A model generated the notes under the pieces. That model was not told the DNA's origin. It saw only the letters and a program-made list of their open reading frames with translations, and did not search any database. Shown here piece after piece: positions 26,725 to 34,361 of a DNA stretch of 64,000 nucleotides. How positions within the stretch are numbered: position 1 is the stretch's first letter; every line of letters starts with the position of its first letter. This DNA comes from Burkholderia guangdongensis (lineage in GTDB: Bacteria > Pseudomonadota > Gammaproteobacteria > Burkholderiales > Burkholderiaceae). The DNA is taken from positions 186,001 through 250,000 of the forward strand of contig NZ_JACBNX010000016.1 of NCBI RefSeq assembly GCF_013403875.1, written 5' to 3'. A program made the translations under genes and the position numbers.

Positions 26725-27057
26725 ATGAAGATCCATATCAGAAAATTCACGCCTGTCGCTGCCACCATAGCGTTCCTGATTGCCGGAACGGCACCCGTGC
26801 TCGCTCAAACTCCCGCAAGCGAACCTGTCGCACAGGATGCCAAGGCAACCGCCATGGAAGCGAAGAAGCAGGCACGCAAGGACGCACGGGCCAAGCGCAA
26901 GGCCGAGCATAAGGCCGCTCGGGCGAAGAATACCGCCGAGATCAAGAAACTGGAAGGCGCGGGATACAACCCCACGGCAGGCGATTCGACCTCCTATCCG
27001 CAGAATTTGCAAAACGCGGAAAAGAAAGCAACCGCTCCATCCGGCGCTAGCCAGTAA
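26725..27057 (+). CDS. Small secreted protein with DUF4148-like C-terminus
   Basis: 110 aa. A signal peptide (to about residue 28, PVLAQ), a Lys/Arg/Ala-rich, highly charged helical middle (residues ~45-75), and a C-terminal segment KKLEGAGYNPTAGDSTSYPQ followed by NLQNAEKKA that follows the pattern of DUF4148, a small periplasmic family abundant in Burkholderiales. Function unknown. The ribosome site is weak. Confidence 0.7.
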   Translation: MKIHIRKFTPVAATIAFLIAGTAPVLAQTPASEPVAQDAKATAMEAKKQARKDARAKRKAEHKAARAKNTAEIKKLEGAGYNPTAGDSTSYPQNLQNAEKKATAPSGASQ

Positions 27058-27195
27058 GCGCCTTTTGAGCAGTGCGCCATGCTGTTCAAGGATGGCGCAC
27101 CGCATCGTTGGATGCAGATACTGCTCAACCAGCCTGTTTCCGATGAATCTATTTAGTTAGGCTGACTATTTATAGACGGTTGTCTTCCATCCGAG

Positions 27196-27676
27196 TCAGC
27201 TGCTCAAGCCGATCTGCGCCAGTCGATTGTAGAGATAAGAACGGGAAATCCCCAGGCTGGTGGCGACACGTGACACGTTTCTTGTTACCGTTGTACTGCG
27301 CCATCGCTTTCCGGATGAGTTGCTCTTCCACCTGCTCGACCGCGCTGCTGAGACACATAGATTCGTCCCCCCCAAGCTGCCGAAGTTGCACCGGCTGATC
27401 CGTGAATTCGCGTACCGTACGCGAAACCAATGTATCGAGAATGGCGGGTTCGACAACACCAAAATCGGTCGCATAGATGACTTCCGAATCGCTAAAGATC
27501 GCCGCACGTTCGACAGTATGCGTAAGTTGGCGCACGTTGCCCGGCCAGGACTGACTCTGAAGGTATCCCAGTGCCTGATCCGAGAGCTTCTTCAGACGCT
27601 GGCCGCGTCTCTCGGCGAACTGACTGAGTGCCAGGTCCGCGAGCAACGGAATATCGTCAAGACGTTCGCGAAGCAA
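27196..27676 (-). pseudogene. Remnant of a sigma-54 activator (C-terminal part, frameshifted)
   Basis: On the minus strand this encodes about 160 residues aligned without gaps over long stretches to the C-terminus of the activator at 20523-22241, from LRERLDDIP through SWPGNVRQL and VEQVEEQLIRKAM to SRSYLYNRLAQIGL. It is cut on its 5' side exactly where an argP fragment begins. Inside the helix-turn-helix a near-tandem repeat (CGTGTCA then CGTGTCG) adds 7 bases and shifts the frame. All of the sensor and the Walker motifs are missing. Non-functional. Confidence 0.88.
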
Positions 27677-27771
27677 TCAGTGACGTCATCACGCGTGAGG
27701 CGCGCAAGACGCTAATTCAACCGCTCTCCGCCTCACAGGAGCAGTCAGGCGAACCCTCCGTCGAGGACTGA
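27673..27771 (+). pseudogene. Remnant of argP 3' end
   Basis: The plus strand encodes AISDVITREARKTLIQPLSA...EPSVED and a stop, matching the last ~32 codons of the LysR gene at 25383-26315 (AISDLVIRQARVTLIQPPSA). DNA similarity continues ~45 bp past the stop, to about 27816. It abuts the activator remnant at 27673-27676, so the junction is a recombination point. Confidence 0.85.
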
Positions 27772-29060
27772 GCACGGGAACTGGCATCAATCCTTGCTAC
27801 GCGGCGTAGATGGCCAGCCGATGAAGTGATGACGTGCGGTCGGTACGAAACTGCAACGGCAAGCGCGGCTGCGATTGAGACGATTAGCGGAGCTGCTTCC
27901 GGGAGCGAAGCAGAGATAGTCCAGCGAACAAGGTAACCACCCAGTGAGATTGCGCAGGCGATCGCCATTACGGCATTCGCGGCGCTATCAGATACGCGGA
28001 TGCGCGACACACGGAGCGCCATGAGCGGCCCCACCGCCGCGATATAGACGACATTGAGATCGACCATCATATCGACCAGGCTCTGAGGACGTGACGCTAC
28101 CAGCGTGCCGAGCAGCACCGGTAGCGCCCGCGACCAGACCGGTCGCATGATGGAAGGTGAGCCGAGCGTTGCGGTTGCATCGGACATCGCTCGCAGGATC
28201 GAACTTGCCGATCCCAAAGCCGTTGTGACGAGCACGATAATGACAAGATTTTCCGCTGCGCTTGCCCAATGTTCTGGAAGGCTGTGCATGAGCAATACTG
28301 GCACGATCTGTACGGGATCGGCCACGTCCTGCCAATGTACGTTTGTTCCGTTCGCAATTACCGCAGAGGCCGGCAGGAACCCCATCGCGAACACGAATGC
28401 GGCTGCAAGCAGGCAGCCCACCCGAGCCGTAGACGGTTTACGGGCTGTGATCGTGAACTGTTGGTAGTCGGCGCCGCATACGACCATCACGGCGACCGAC
28501 AATAAAATGAATCCCGTGTGGGCCGGGGCACTATGTTGAACGGCCTTGGCAAAACTCACGGGGGCATGTAGCCAAACATCGATTCGTCCCGTGCTGATCA
28601 GCGAGTGCACGAGAACGACGTTGCAGGCGAGCAGGCAGATTGCGAAGCCCGCCGAGAGCCATGACAGGCTGATGAGAGACAGCATGACGAGCAAGGCAAC
28701 GATCAGCAGGACCGCGGTAGTTCGTGGCAACCCCATCAGCGCCAGCACCGCAGCCCCGCCGCGAATCTGTGCGGCGAGCACACCCGTCATCCATACGAGC
28801 GACAGGAGCGCAACGTTGCGACCGACGGAAGGGCCATGGAGCTTGTCGAGTTGATTCCAGACGGATTGTCCACCGGTCCAGAGAGCCGGAGCGCAGACGG
28901 CGAGCAGCATCAGACCGAGCGCTGTCGCGATGGCATAGAGACAGCCAGCCATTCCCTGATGCAGCGCCAACTCGCCAGTCCCGAGAAGAAAGCCAATGCC
29001 GCAACTCGTCGAAACGAGCATGGTCCCGACCTGCATCGTGTTCAGCGTACGATCAGCCAT
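27717..29060 (-). CDS. Multi-helix membrane transporter with a chimeric C-terminus
   Basis: 447 aa with about 11-12 hydrophobic helices and an N-terminal motif MQVGTMLVSTSCGIGFLLGT; it resembles sodium:solute/APC-fold symporters, but the subfamily is not recognised. ATG at 29060 overlaps the stop of the upstream desaturase gene by 8 bases, so the two are coupled. The last ~33 residues (GHLRRVARIDASSRAQSS... to the stop) are encoded by the antisense strand of the argP remnant, so the natural C-terminus was lost or replaced. The transmembrane core looks intact. Substrate unknown. Confidence 0.75.
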   Translation of the reverse strand: MADRTLNTMQVGTMLVSTSCGIGFLLGTGELALHQGMAGCLYAIATALGLMLLAVCAPALWTGGQSVWNQLDKLHGPSVGRNVALLSLVWMTGVLAAQIRGGAAVLALMGLPRTTAVLLIVALLVMLSLISLSWLSAGFAICLLACNVVLVHSLISTGRIDVWLHAPVSFAKAVQHSAPAHTGFILLSVAVMVVCGADYQQFTITARKPSTARVGCLLAAAFVFAMGFLPASAVIANGTNVHWQDVADPVQIVPVLLMHSLPEHWASAAENLVIIVLVTTALGSASSILRAMSDATATLGSPSIMRPVWSRALPVLLGTLVASRPQSLVDMMVDLNVVYIAAVGPLMALRVSRIRVSDSAANAVMAIACAISLGGYLVRWTISASLPEAAPLIVSIAAALAVAVSYRPHVITSSAGHLRRVARIDASSRAQSSTEGSPDCSCEAESG

Positions 29061-29997
29061 GTTGTGCTTCCCAGCCGTCCACGGCGGCGTGTGGCCCACT
29101 CAGATAGTTGGCGCAAGTGATCGCGTGCCGGACGAAGAGAGGAATTTTTTTCAGGCGCGCATGCACGTCGGGAAGGTGAAAGTAAGGAATGTGCGGGAAC
29201 AGGTGGTGCGTGAGATGGTAGCCATTGTGATGCGGGTGGAGGAGCATCGAAACGATTCCATGATCGGGAATATCGCGGGTGTATCGGAAGATTCCCCTCG
29301 GTTCCAGCCCGTAGTGGTCAGTCATCTCGCGGAACGTCGTGATCGCGTGAAACACCGTGCCTCGTGCGATCATCCAGAGCGAGACGAACAGAAGTGCGAA
29401 ATGTACGCCGATCGTAATGGCCAGAAGGGTCACGTATATTCCCCACCACAATAGGATGCCGAGCCGCTGGCGTGGGGGAAGACGTTTGACTGCGATGTGC
29501 CCAAAGAGGGAACCGGCCCATGTCTTCGGATCGGTCAGCACGCGGGCATACGCGTGAAACCATCGATCGCCTTGGCGGGTTAAACGTGGAAGGAAATCAG
29601 GATCTTGGGGGCGATCACCTAACCAGGCGTGATGCCGTGCATGCTGCTGACGATAGAACGCGAGACTATTGAAGAGTGGAGGGGCAAGGAGGATATGGGC
29701 TATCCTGTCGTTGACGCTGCGTTGGGCGCTCAGATTCTGGTGTCCAGCCTCGTGCAACAGATTGCCGAGTGCTCGCTGTCGGTTGCCGATCACGAAGACT
29801 GCGAGCGGAATGATCCATTTACCCATCCAGTCTGCTCCGCAGACGGCAACGCATATGATGGCCCAGTCTGCGGCGATGTCCAGTAACGATCGCCAGACGT
29901 TGGGCTGTGGGGTGGGCCAGGCTGCTCCTGAGATGGCAATCGAGGATTGGATTGCTGCCTGATCGGCAGCGACTGGGGATGAAGCAGTCGAACGCAT
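29053..29997 (-). CDS. Membrane fatty acid desaturase-type di-iron enzyme
   Basis: 314 aa. Three histidine boxes of membrane desaturases/hydroxylases: HEAGH (82-86), HARHH (119-123) and HLTHH near the C-terminus, plus hydrophobic segments. They bind two irons and activate O2 to desaturate or hydroxylate an acyl chain or other lipid. The ATG at 29997 was chosen because AAAGGAG lies 6 bases upstream; an in-frame ATG 60 bases earlier lacks a site. Coupled to the transporter gene, which suggests a joint role, for example modification and movement of a lipid-like compound (inference). Confidence 0.88.
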   Translation of the reverse strand: MRSTASSPVAADQAAIQSSIAISGAAWPTPQPNVWRSLLDIAADWAIICVAVCGADWMGKWIIPLAVFVIGNRQRALGNLLHEAGHQNLSAQRSVNDRIAHILLAPPLFNSLAFYRQQHARHHAWLGDRPQDPDFLPRLTRQGDRWFHAYARVLTDPKTWAGSLFGHIAVKRLPPRQRLGILLWWGIYVTLLAITIGVHFALLFVSLWMIARGTVFHAITTFREMTDHYGLEPRGIFRYTRDIPDHGIVSMLLHPHHNGYHLTHHLFPHIPYFHLPDVHARLKKIPLFVRHAITCANYLSGPHAAVDGWEAQHG

Positions 29998-30210
29998 CGC
30001 AGACTCCTTTAGGTGACGAGAGCACCCCCGACTGTCCGGACTCTGCGATCCGTTCATGAATCTATCGAGACAATGCTCCGATCATAGGTGGCCGGCCGAT
30101 CCAAAGAAGGAGCGATTAAAACGGCTATACGGCGACGAGTATTTTTAAATGCATGCGCGTGAGCGCCGCCGTTGATACATTACGGGGCAGTTTTCCAAGG
30201 AGACGTGACG

Positions 30211-30612
30211 TTGAGCGAAAAAGGCCTGGTCAAACTATGCGCGACGCTCAGTCCGGTGATGGCGGAGCCCATCTATGTCTATTGTTCTTTTCCCGACTTC
30301 ATCGTGCCGGCAGGGTTGTCGACGCTCTGTACCATGCGAGAGCATGAAGGACTCACTGCGATCGTGGAGCACGCAGACGCTGAACGTCTCGGCTTGCCCT
30401 ATACGTTCGATGCTCGCCTCATTACCCTGTCGGTTCACTCGAGCCTCGAAGCGGTCGGATTCCTCGCCGTCATCAGTCGCAAGCTTGCGGACGCCGGCAT
30501 TTCGTGCAATGTGATTGCCGGGTACTTCCATGATCACATCCTCGTTCCAGTTCAGCGGGCTGACCATGCGATGGCATTGCTGCGAGAAATCGCGGCCTCG
30601 GCCAACGCGTAA
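30211..30612 (+). CDS. ACT-domain protein (COG3602-like)
   Basis: 133 aa, two ACT-like halves: CATLSPVMAEPIYVYCSFPD and TLSVHSSLEAVGFLAVISRKL. Members are small cytoplasmic, presumably amino-acid-binding proteins of unknown role. TTG at 30211 was chosen as start (AAGGAGA 8 bases upstream); GTG at 30205 is too close to the site. Transcribed divergently from the desaturase. Last clearly chromosomal-type gene before the conjugative element. Confidence 0.8.
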   Translation: MSEKGLVKLCATLSPVMAEPIYVYCSFPDFIVPAGLSTLCTMREHEGLTAIVEHADAERLGLPYTFDARLITLSVHSSLEAVGFLAVISRKLADAGISCNVIAGYFHDHILVPVQRADHAMALLREIAASANA

Positions 30613-30874
30613 ATTTTTGCGAGTGTGGCCGACGCTTGAGCCATGCTTCCCGGATCGCTTGGATTGGTGAGTTTTCCTTGACTGCAAACAGATTGTGTTG
30701 AGCCAGTACGTTAAGTCTTGCAGGTAGGATACCTATTCAATAGATTGAAGAACGAAAATGGCATACGACGAATCATCAAGGAGCGAGAGCATAGGAAACT
30801 GATCCAGTCGCGTCGAACTCGCAACATCGATGTCGATATCCAGTGGCCTCGCCCGGAGCTGGAGGGCCGCAAGA
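30613..30874 (+). other. Boundary between accessory locus and conjugative element
   Basis: 262 bp without recognised genes and richer in A and T than the flanks around 30690-30800. No tRNA end, integrase gene or direct repeat was detected that would mark an attachment site. Confidence 0.35.
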
Positions 30875-31438
30875 ATGTCCGAATCGACCGATGATCGTCC
30901 GGATCCAAGCTCAAATGAAGCGGATGCGCAACTGAGCTTCGACTATTGGCGTCGACGAAGCGAAGAATCGAAGGCACTTATTTCGCGCCTGACTGATCGC
31001 CTTCGTAAGCGTGATCGCCGCATTGAATTGCTCGAACTCGCCATTGCCAGAACGGTCTTCATGCATCACGTCTGGGCGACGCATCTGGAGCGAAAGCTCG
31101 AGCGATCGTCTGTATCCGGTGTCGAGCGCCAACCCAATGTCGAAGGGCCGTCGCGCAATTCCGCGTACACGTCCATTGCGGACGAGTCAGCCGGCGGCGT
31201 GACCGTCCAGCTTCCTCATCTGACGCGCACACTCGAGGCGCTCTTCGACGTGATGGGGGAGTACTGGTCGGAGTGGGATCCCGACCGACCGCCGAAGTCT
31301 TCCACCGTCGCGCGAGCCATCGACGAGAAGCTTGGCCTCAAGGGGCAGGCTAATGGCGAAGCATCGCGCAGCGCGCAGACCTTCGCCGCCGCATTGCGGC
31401 CGGACTCGGTTAACGAAATGGACGGTCGCCATCGCTGA
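30875..31438 (+). CDS. Hypothetical protein of conjugative element
   Basis: 187 aa. An N-terminal charged, probably coiled-coil helix (residues ~20-75: SFDYWRRRSEESKALISRLT onward) and a C-terminal helical part (TRTLEALFDVMGEYWSEWD ... VARAIDEKLGL). No known domain. A GGAGGG site precedes the ATG. Its position before the AlpA and T4SS genes suggests a gene of the mobile element. Confidence 0.6.
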   Translation: MSESTDDRPDPSSNEADAQLSFDYWRRRSEESKALISRLTDRLRKRDRRIELLELAIARTVFMHHVWATHLERKLERSSVSGVERQPNVEGPSRNSAYTSIADESAGGVTVQLPHLTRTLEALFDVMGEYWSEWDPDRPPKSSTVARAIDEKLGLKGQANGEASRSAQTFAAALRPDSVNEMDGRHR

Positions 31439-31554
31439 ACGTATTTCTCGACGGGACATTCCGACGATATGACGGAATTGCCCGTCAGGCACCTCCGCTG
31501 CTTGAATGGGACGTATGCAGCAACTCATTCGGGCAGGACAAAGGGAGGTGGGCG

Positions 31555-31788
31555 ATGTCGGTTCAACTGCGGGCAACGGGCGCGATATTACGGCGCAGCC
31601 AGGTCGAACAGGAAGTCGGTCTGAAACGTTCGACCATCTACCAGCGGATACAGGACGGAACATTCCCCCGTCCGATTCGTCTGGGAGAACGGGCTGTCGG
31701 CTGGCGCGCATCGGATATCGAGCATTTTCTTGAAGATCCCGCTGGATATCGCGCTCCCGCGTCTGATGACGAGGTTCGCGATGCCTGA
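31555..31788 (+). CDS. AlpA-family helix-turn-helix regulator
   Basis: 77 aa. The pattern ILRRSQVEQEVGLKRSTIYQ ... GTFPRPIRLGERAVGWRASDIEHFL is the AlpA/MerR-like winged HTH of phage and mobile-element regulators. A strong AGGGAGGTG ribosome site precedes it. AlpA proteins activate excision or early genes of integrated elements; here it may control the downstream transfer genes. Its stop overlaps the next gene. Confidence 0.9.
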   Translation: MSVQLRATGAILRRSQVEQEVGLKRSTIYQRIQDGTFPRPIRLGERAVGWRASDIEHFLEDPAGYRAPASDDEVRDA

Positions 31789-32065
31789 GCAAATGGCTCT
31801 GCGCTCGATCGATGCCCGTCTCGACAACTGGGCGAGTGCAAGCCGCGGCTCCCGCGATCCGACTGATGCGGCTCAAATCGAGCAGGCATGGCGGCGGCTC
31901 GCCGTGCGTCAGCGCGATCTGCTCCGCATGGCGTATTTGTGGCGTGCTGGTCGCGAGGTGATCTGCCGACGACTCGGCATTCCACGATATCCGTGGTGCC
32001 GGTATGAGCTTGAGTTGGCATCCGCCAAGCAGGCGCTGTTGAGCCTGCTGACGAAGAAGTTGTGA
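31781..32065 (+). CDS. Small sigma-70 region 4/antiterminator Q-like protein
   Basis: 94 aa, start overlapping the AlpA stop by 8 bases. The C-terminal two thirds (EQAWRRLAVRQRDLLRMAYL ... VICRRLGIPRYPW ... ASAKQALLSLL) look like a single helix-turn-helix of the kind found in phage antitermination proteins and sigma region 4. Probably a DNA- or RNA polymerase-binding regulator that works with AlpA. Confidence 0.55.
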   Translation: MPEQMALRSIDARLDNWASASRGSRDPTDAAQIEQAWRRLAVRQRDLLRMAYLWRAGREVICRRLGIPRYPWCRYELELASAKQALLSLLTKKL

Positions 32066-32401
32066 AGTAGAACAGTCCGGCGTTGTGCCGGAAGCAGTGC
32101 AGATGACCGGCGCGCCCAAGTCTCGCCCGGCGACTGTCACTGCCCACTGGTAGTTCGACAACCTGGTCCGGTCAACGTGCCAATGTGCGATTGGTGCGAC
32201 CGAGTACGCGTGAGCGGCCCCGACGTATTGACGGATGCGTGCGTACGGCGACCTTGTCATGGCATGTGCCTGCAGCTGCAAGCTGCACCTTCCATTTCTC
32301 GATCCCCCTTGAGCCCACGGTCAGCCTCCCCGGCGCCGCGGGTTCTTTTTTTCGCGTCCGTCTGCATGCGTCGGTGCTGCATGGATGGAGGGAAGTGAGT
32401 C
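32066..32401 (+). other. Upstream region of the type IV secretion operon
   Basis: 336 bp with short frames but no supported gene. It must contain the promoter for the ~17-kb transfer operon; no confident boxes or repeats were identified. Confidence 0.4.
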
Positions 32402-32977
32402 ATGGAACGGATTCAATTGGCAGAGGCTGGGCGGCGAGTGCGCGCGAGGTGCACAACTCTACGCCGATGGGCGTTTGCGCTGGCGTTATTTGCCGGTATG
32501 TCGGTCTTTGTTCCTGGTCTGGCACGTGCAGACGACTGGGGCTGCCAGGTTCTTCTGTGTTTGTCCAATCCGGGCGGCCCCGAGCAGTACAGCGCATGCG
32601 TGCCGCCGATAGAGAAGCTGTGGGCCGCATTGCGTCATGGCGATCCCTTTCCGACTTGCGATTTCGGATCGGGCGGCTCGCAGGGGGCGTCTGCGACCAA
32701 CACGTTCGCGAGCGGTGGCTACTGCCGGGAGGACCTGCTTTATTGGGGTGGCCCGGAGCAGAGCGAACTGCTGTGCCGCGCGACCGGGGCAATCAACGTC
32801 GATATCGATAACCAACTCTATACCCGCGTCTGGTGGGACGTGAGTGGTCAGGATCGCACGATCACCGAGTTCTACGGCGCGGGCGGCCCGCAGGTGCCGT
32901 ATGACCCGTCACGATCGGCCGCCCTGTTCCTGCAGCAGACCGAACAGCCTGACGGCGTCGCCGGTGGGGGGCGGTAA
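32402..32977 (+). CDS. Probable TrbM/KikA/MpfK-type conjugal transfer protein
   Basis: 191 aa. An N-terminal signal or anchor helix (WAFALALFAGMSVFVPGLARA), then CQVLLCLSNPGGPEQYSACV and PPIEKLW...FPTCDF, which follow the cysteine-rich pattern of the TrbM family of periplasmic transfer proteins. It is the first gene of the T4SS operon and its stop overlaps the virB1 start by one base. Identification rests on this short motif. Confidence 0.65.
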   Translation: MERIQLAEAGRRVRARCTTLRRWAFALALFAGMSVFVPGLARADDWGCQVLLCLSNPGGPEQYSACVPPIEKLWAALRHGDPFPTCDFGSGGSQGASATNTFASGGYCREDLLYWGGPEQSELLCRATGAINVDIDNQLYTRVWWDVSGQDRTITEFYGAGGPQVPYDPSRSAALFLQQTEQPDGVAGGGR

Positions 32978-33630
32978 TGGCACCGCTCGATTTCATCACG
33001 CTCGCGCAACAGTGTGCGCCCCAGGTCTCTCTGTCGACGATGGAAGCCATCGTGCGGACCGAATCTGGCTTCAACCCGTTTGCGATCGGGGTCGTCCACG
33101 GTGCGCTGTTGCGTCAGCCGGCGAGCGAGGCCGAGGCAGTCGCGACCGCACAGGCGCTTGCCGCCGGCGGCTGGAATTTCAGTGTGGGGCTGGCGCAGGT
33201 GAATCGCGCGAACTGGCATGCACACGGACTGAACGAGCGCAGTGCCTTTGATCCGTGCCGCAACTTGGCAGCAGGGGCCACGATCCTGCAGGGCTGTTTC
33301 GAACTGGCACGGCGCGCGCGAGCGAATGCCCGGCCCGACTCACAGTCGACACTGCGCGCGAGCCTCTCCTGCTACGCCAGCGGCAACTTTTCGACGGGCT
33401 ATCGCACGGGGTATGTGCAGCGGGTGGTCAACAACGCCGGCGTTCCGGCGGCATCACCGGCACCCGTTGTCGTGCCGGCCATTGTGCCGATTCCTGTTGT
33501 TCCGGTCGATTCGGGTATTCCGGTTCGGCCGAAGCGATCTCGATCGGTTAGGGAGCCGGTATCCGAGCCGGCCAAACCCTCACCGGCGGCGGTCGGCGGT
33601 GATTCAGACCATAGCGCCGTCGTGTTCTAG
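32977..33630 (+). CDS. virB1: VirB1 lytic transglycosylase
   Basis: 217 aa. SLT domain with catalytic Glu29 in RTESGFNPFAIG, GLAQVNRANW and LSCYASGNF. It opens peptidoglycan locally for assembly of the secretion channel. No signal peptide at the chosen start, as in many VirB1-like proteins of conjugative elements. The C-terminal ~60 residues are Pro/Val-rich and probably disordered. Confidence 0.92.
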   Translation: MAPLDFITLAQQCAPQVSLSTMEAIVRTESGFNPFAIGVVHGALLRQPASEAEAVATAQALAAGGWNFSVGLAQVNRANWHAHGLNERSAFDPCRNLAAGATILQGCFELARRARANARPDSQSTLRASLSCYASGNFSTGYRTGYVQRVVNNAGVPAASPAPVVVPAIVPIPVVPVDSGIPVRPKRSRSVREPVSEPAKPSPAAVGGDSDHSAVVF

Positions 33631-33680
33631 CCCGGCGACCAGACGACATTACGGACATTTCGAGCGGATAGGAATCCATC

Positions 33681-34022
33681 ATGAATTTTGGAATACGAAT
33701 TAAATGGAAGCGTCGCCAGCAAAGCCTGATTGCGGCTCAGTCGAATGGTTGCGTGGCGCGCCGGCTCGCCGTGACGGTTGCGGGGCTGCAGATGATGTCG
33801 CCGGCATGGGCGCAACTCTCCCAGGTCAATACGCTGCTGAACACGATCCAGACAACCTTGCTCGGTGTGGGGGGCGTGATTTGTTCGATTTCCATCATCT
33901 GGGCGGGCTTCCGGATGATGTTCCAGCACGCCCGGTTCGGCGATATTGCGAACGTGTTCATCGGCGGGCTCTTCGTCGGCTGCGCGACCGTGATCGCCGG
34001 CATGCTGATTCCGACGAGCTGA
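33681..34022 (+). CDS. virB2: VirB2 pilin precursor
   Basis: 113 aa. Long signal region ending MMSPAWAQ, then two hydrophobic helices (TTLLGVGGVICSISIIWAGF and FIGGLFVGCATVIAGMLI) as in VirB2/TrbC major pilins. The mature ~65-residue subunit polymerises into the conjugative pilus. Confidence 0.88.
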   Translation: MNFGIRIKWKRRQQSLIAAQSNGCVARRLAVTVAGLQMMSPAWAQLSQVNTLLNTIQTTLLGVGGVICSISIIWAGFRMMFQHARFGDIANVFIGGLFVGCATVIAGMLIPTS

Positions 34023-34039
34023 TCCGGGAGCGCCGAACC

Positions 34040-34360
34040 ATGCACTCGCTCAAGGATCCCGTCTTCAAGGGCTGCACGCGTCCCGCGATGCTCTGGGGCG
34101 TCCCGCTCGTGCCATTCCTGATGGTCGGTGGCGGCATGCTGATCCCGTCCATCTGGGCACTGCTCGCGAGCCCGCCGCTGGGCGTCGCGGTCCTCTTCCT
34201 GATGATTCCCGTGTTCGTCGCGATGCGGGTGATCACGCGCCATGACGACCAGCGCCTTGCGCAGTACGCGCTGCGCATTCGCATGGTGCTGCGCCAGGGC
34301 AATCGCCGCTTCTGGGGCATGCATACCTATGTGCCGGTGCGCTTGAAGAGGAGGGCGTGA
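34040..34360 (+). CDS. virB3: VirB3 inner-membrane component
   Basis: 106 aa. KDPVFKGCTRPAM near the N-terminus is the VirB3 signature, followed by two adjacent membrane helices. It works with VirB4 at the inner membrane. 17 bp after virB2, and its stop is 1 bp before virB4. Confidence 0.9.
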   Translation: MHSLKDPVFKGCTRPAMLWGVPLVPFLMVGGGMLIPSIWALLASPPLGVAVLFLMIPVFVAMRVITRHDDQRLAQYALRIRMVLRQGNRRFWGMHTYVPVRLKRRA

Positions 34361-34361
34361 C

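Noticed and set aside
27060..27180. Possible insertion sequence at the rearranged patch
   Set aside because: No transposase fragment, terminal inverted repeats or target duplication could be seen around 27060-27820.
29700..29709. Second TATCCTG motif
   Set aside because: Lies inside the desaturase coding sequence, far from any transfer gene; regarded as chance.
30613..30874. Attachment site for an integrated element
   Set aside because: No tRNA 3' end, integrase gene or repeated core was found, so the plasmid/ICE question was left open.
30711..30977. Minus-strand frame of 88 codons at the element boundary
   Set aside because: Overlaps the start of the plus-strand gene at 30875, has no ribosome site or resemblance to known proteins.
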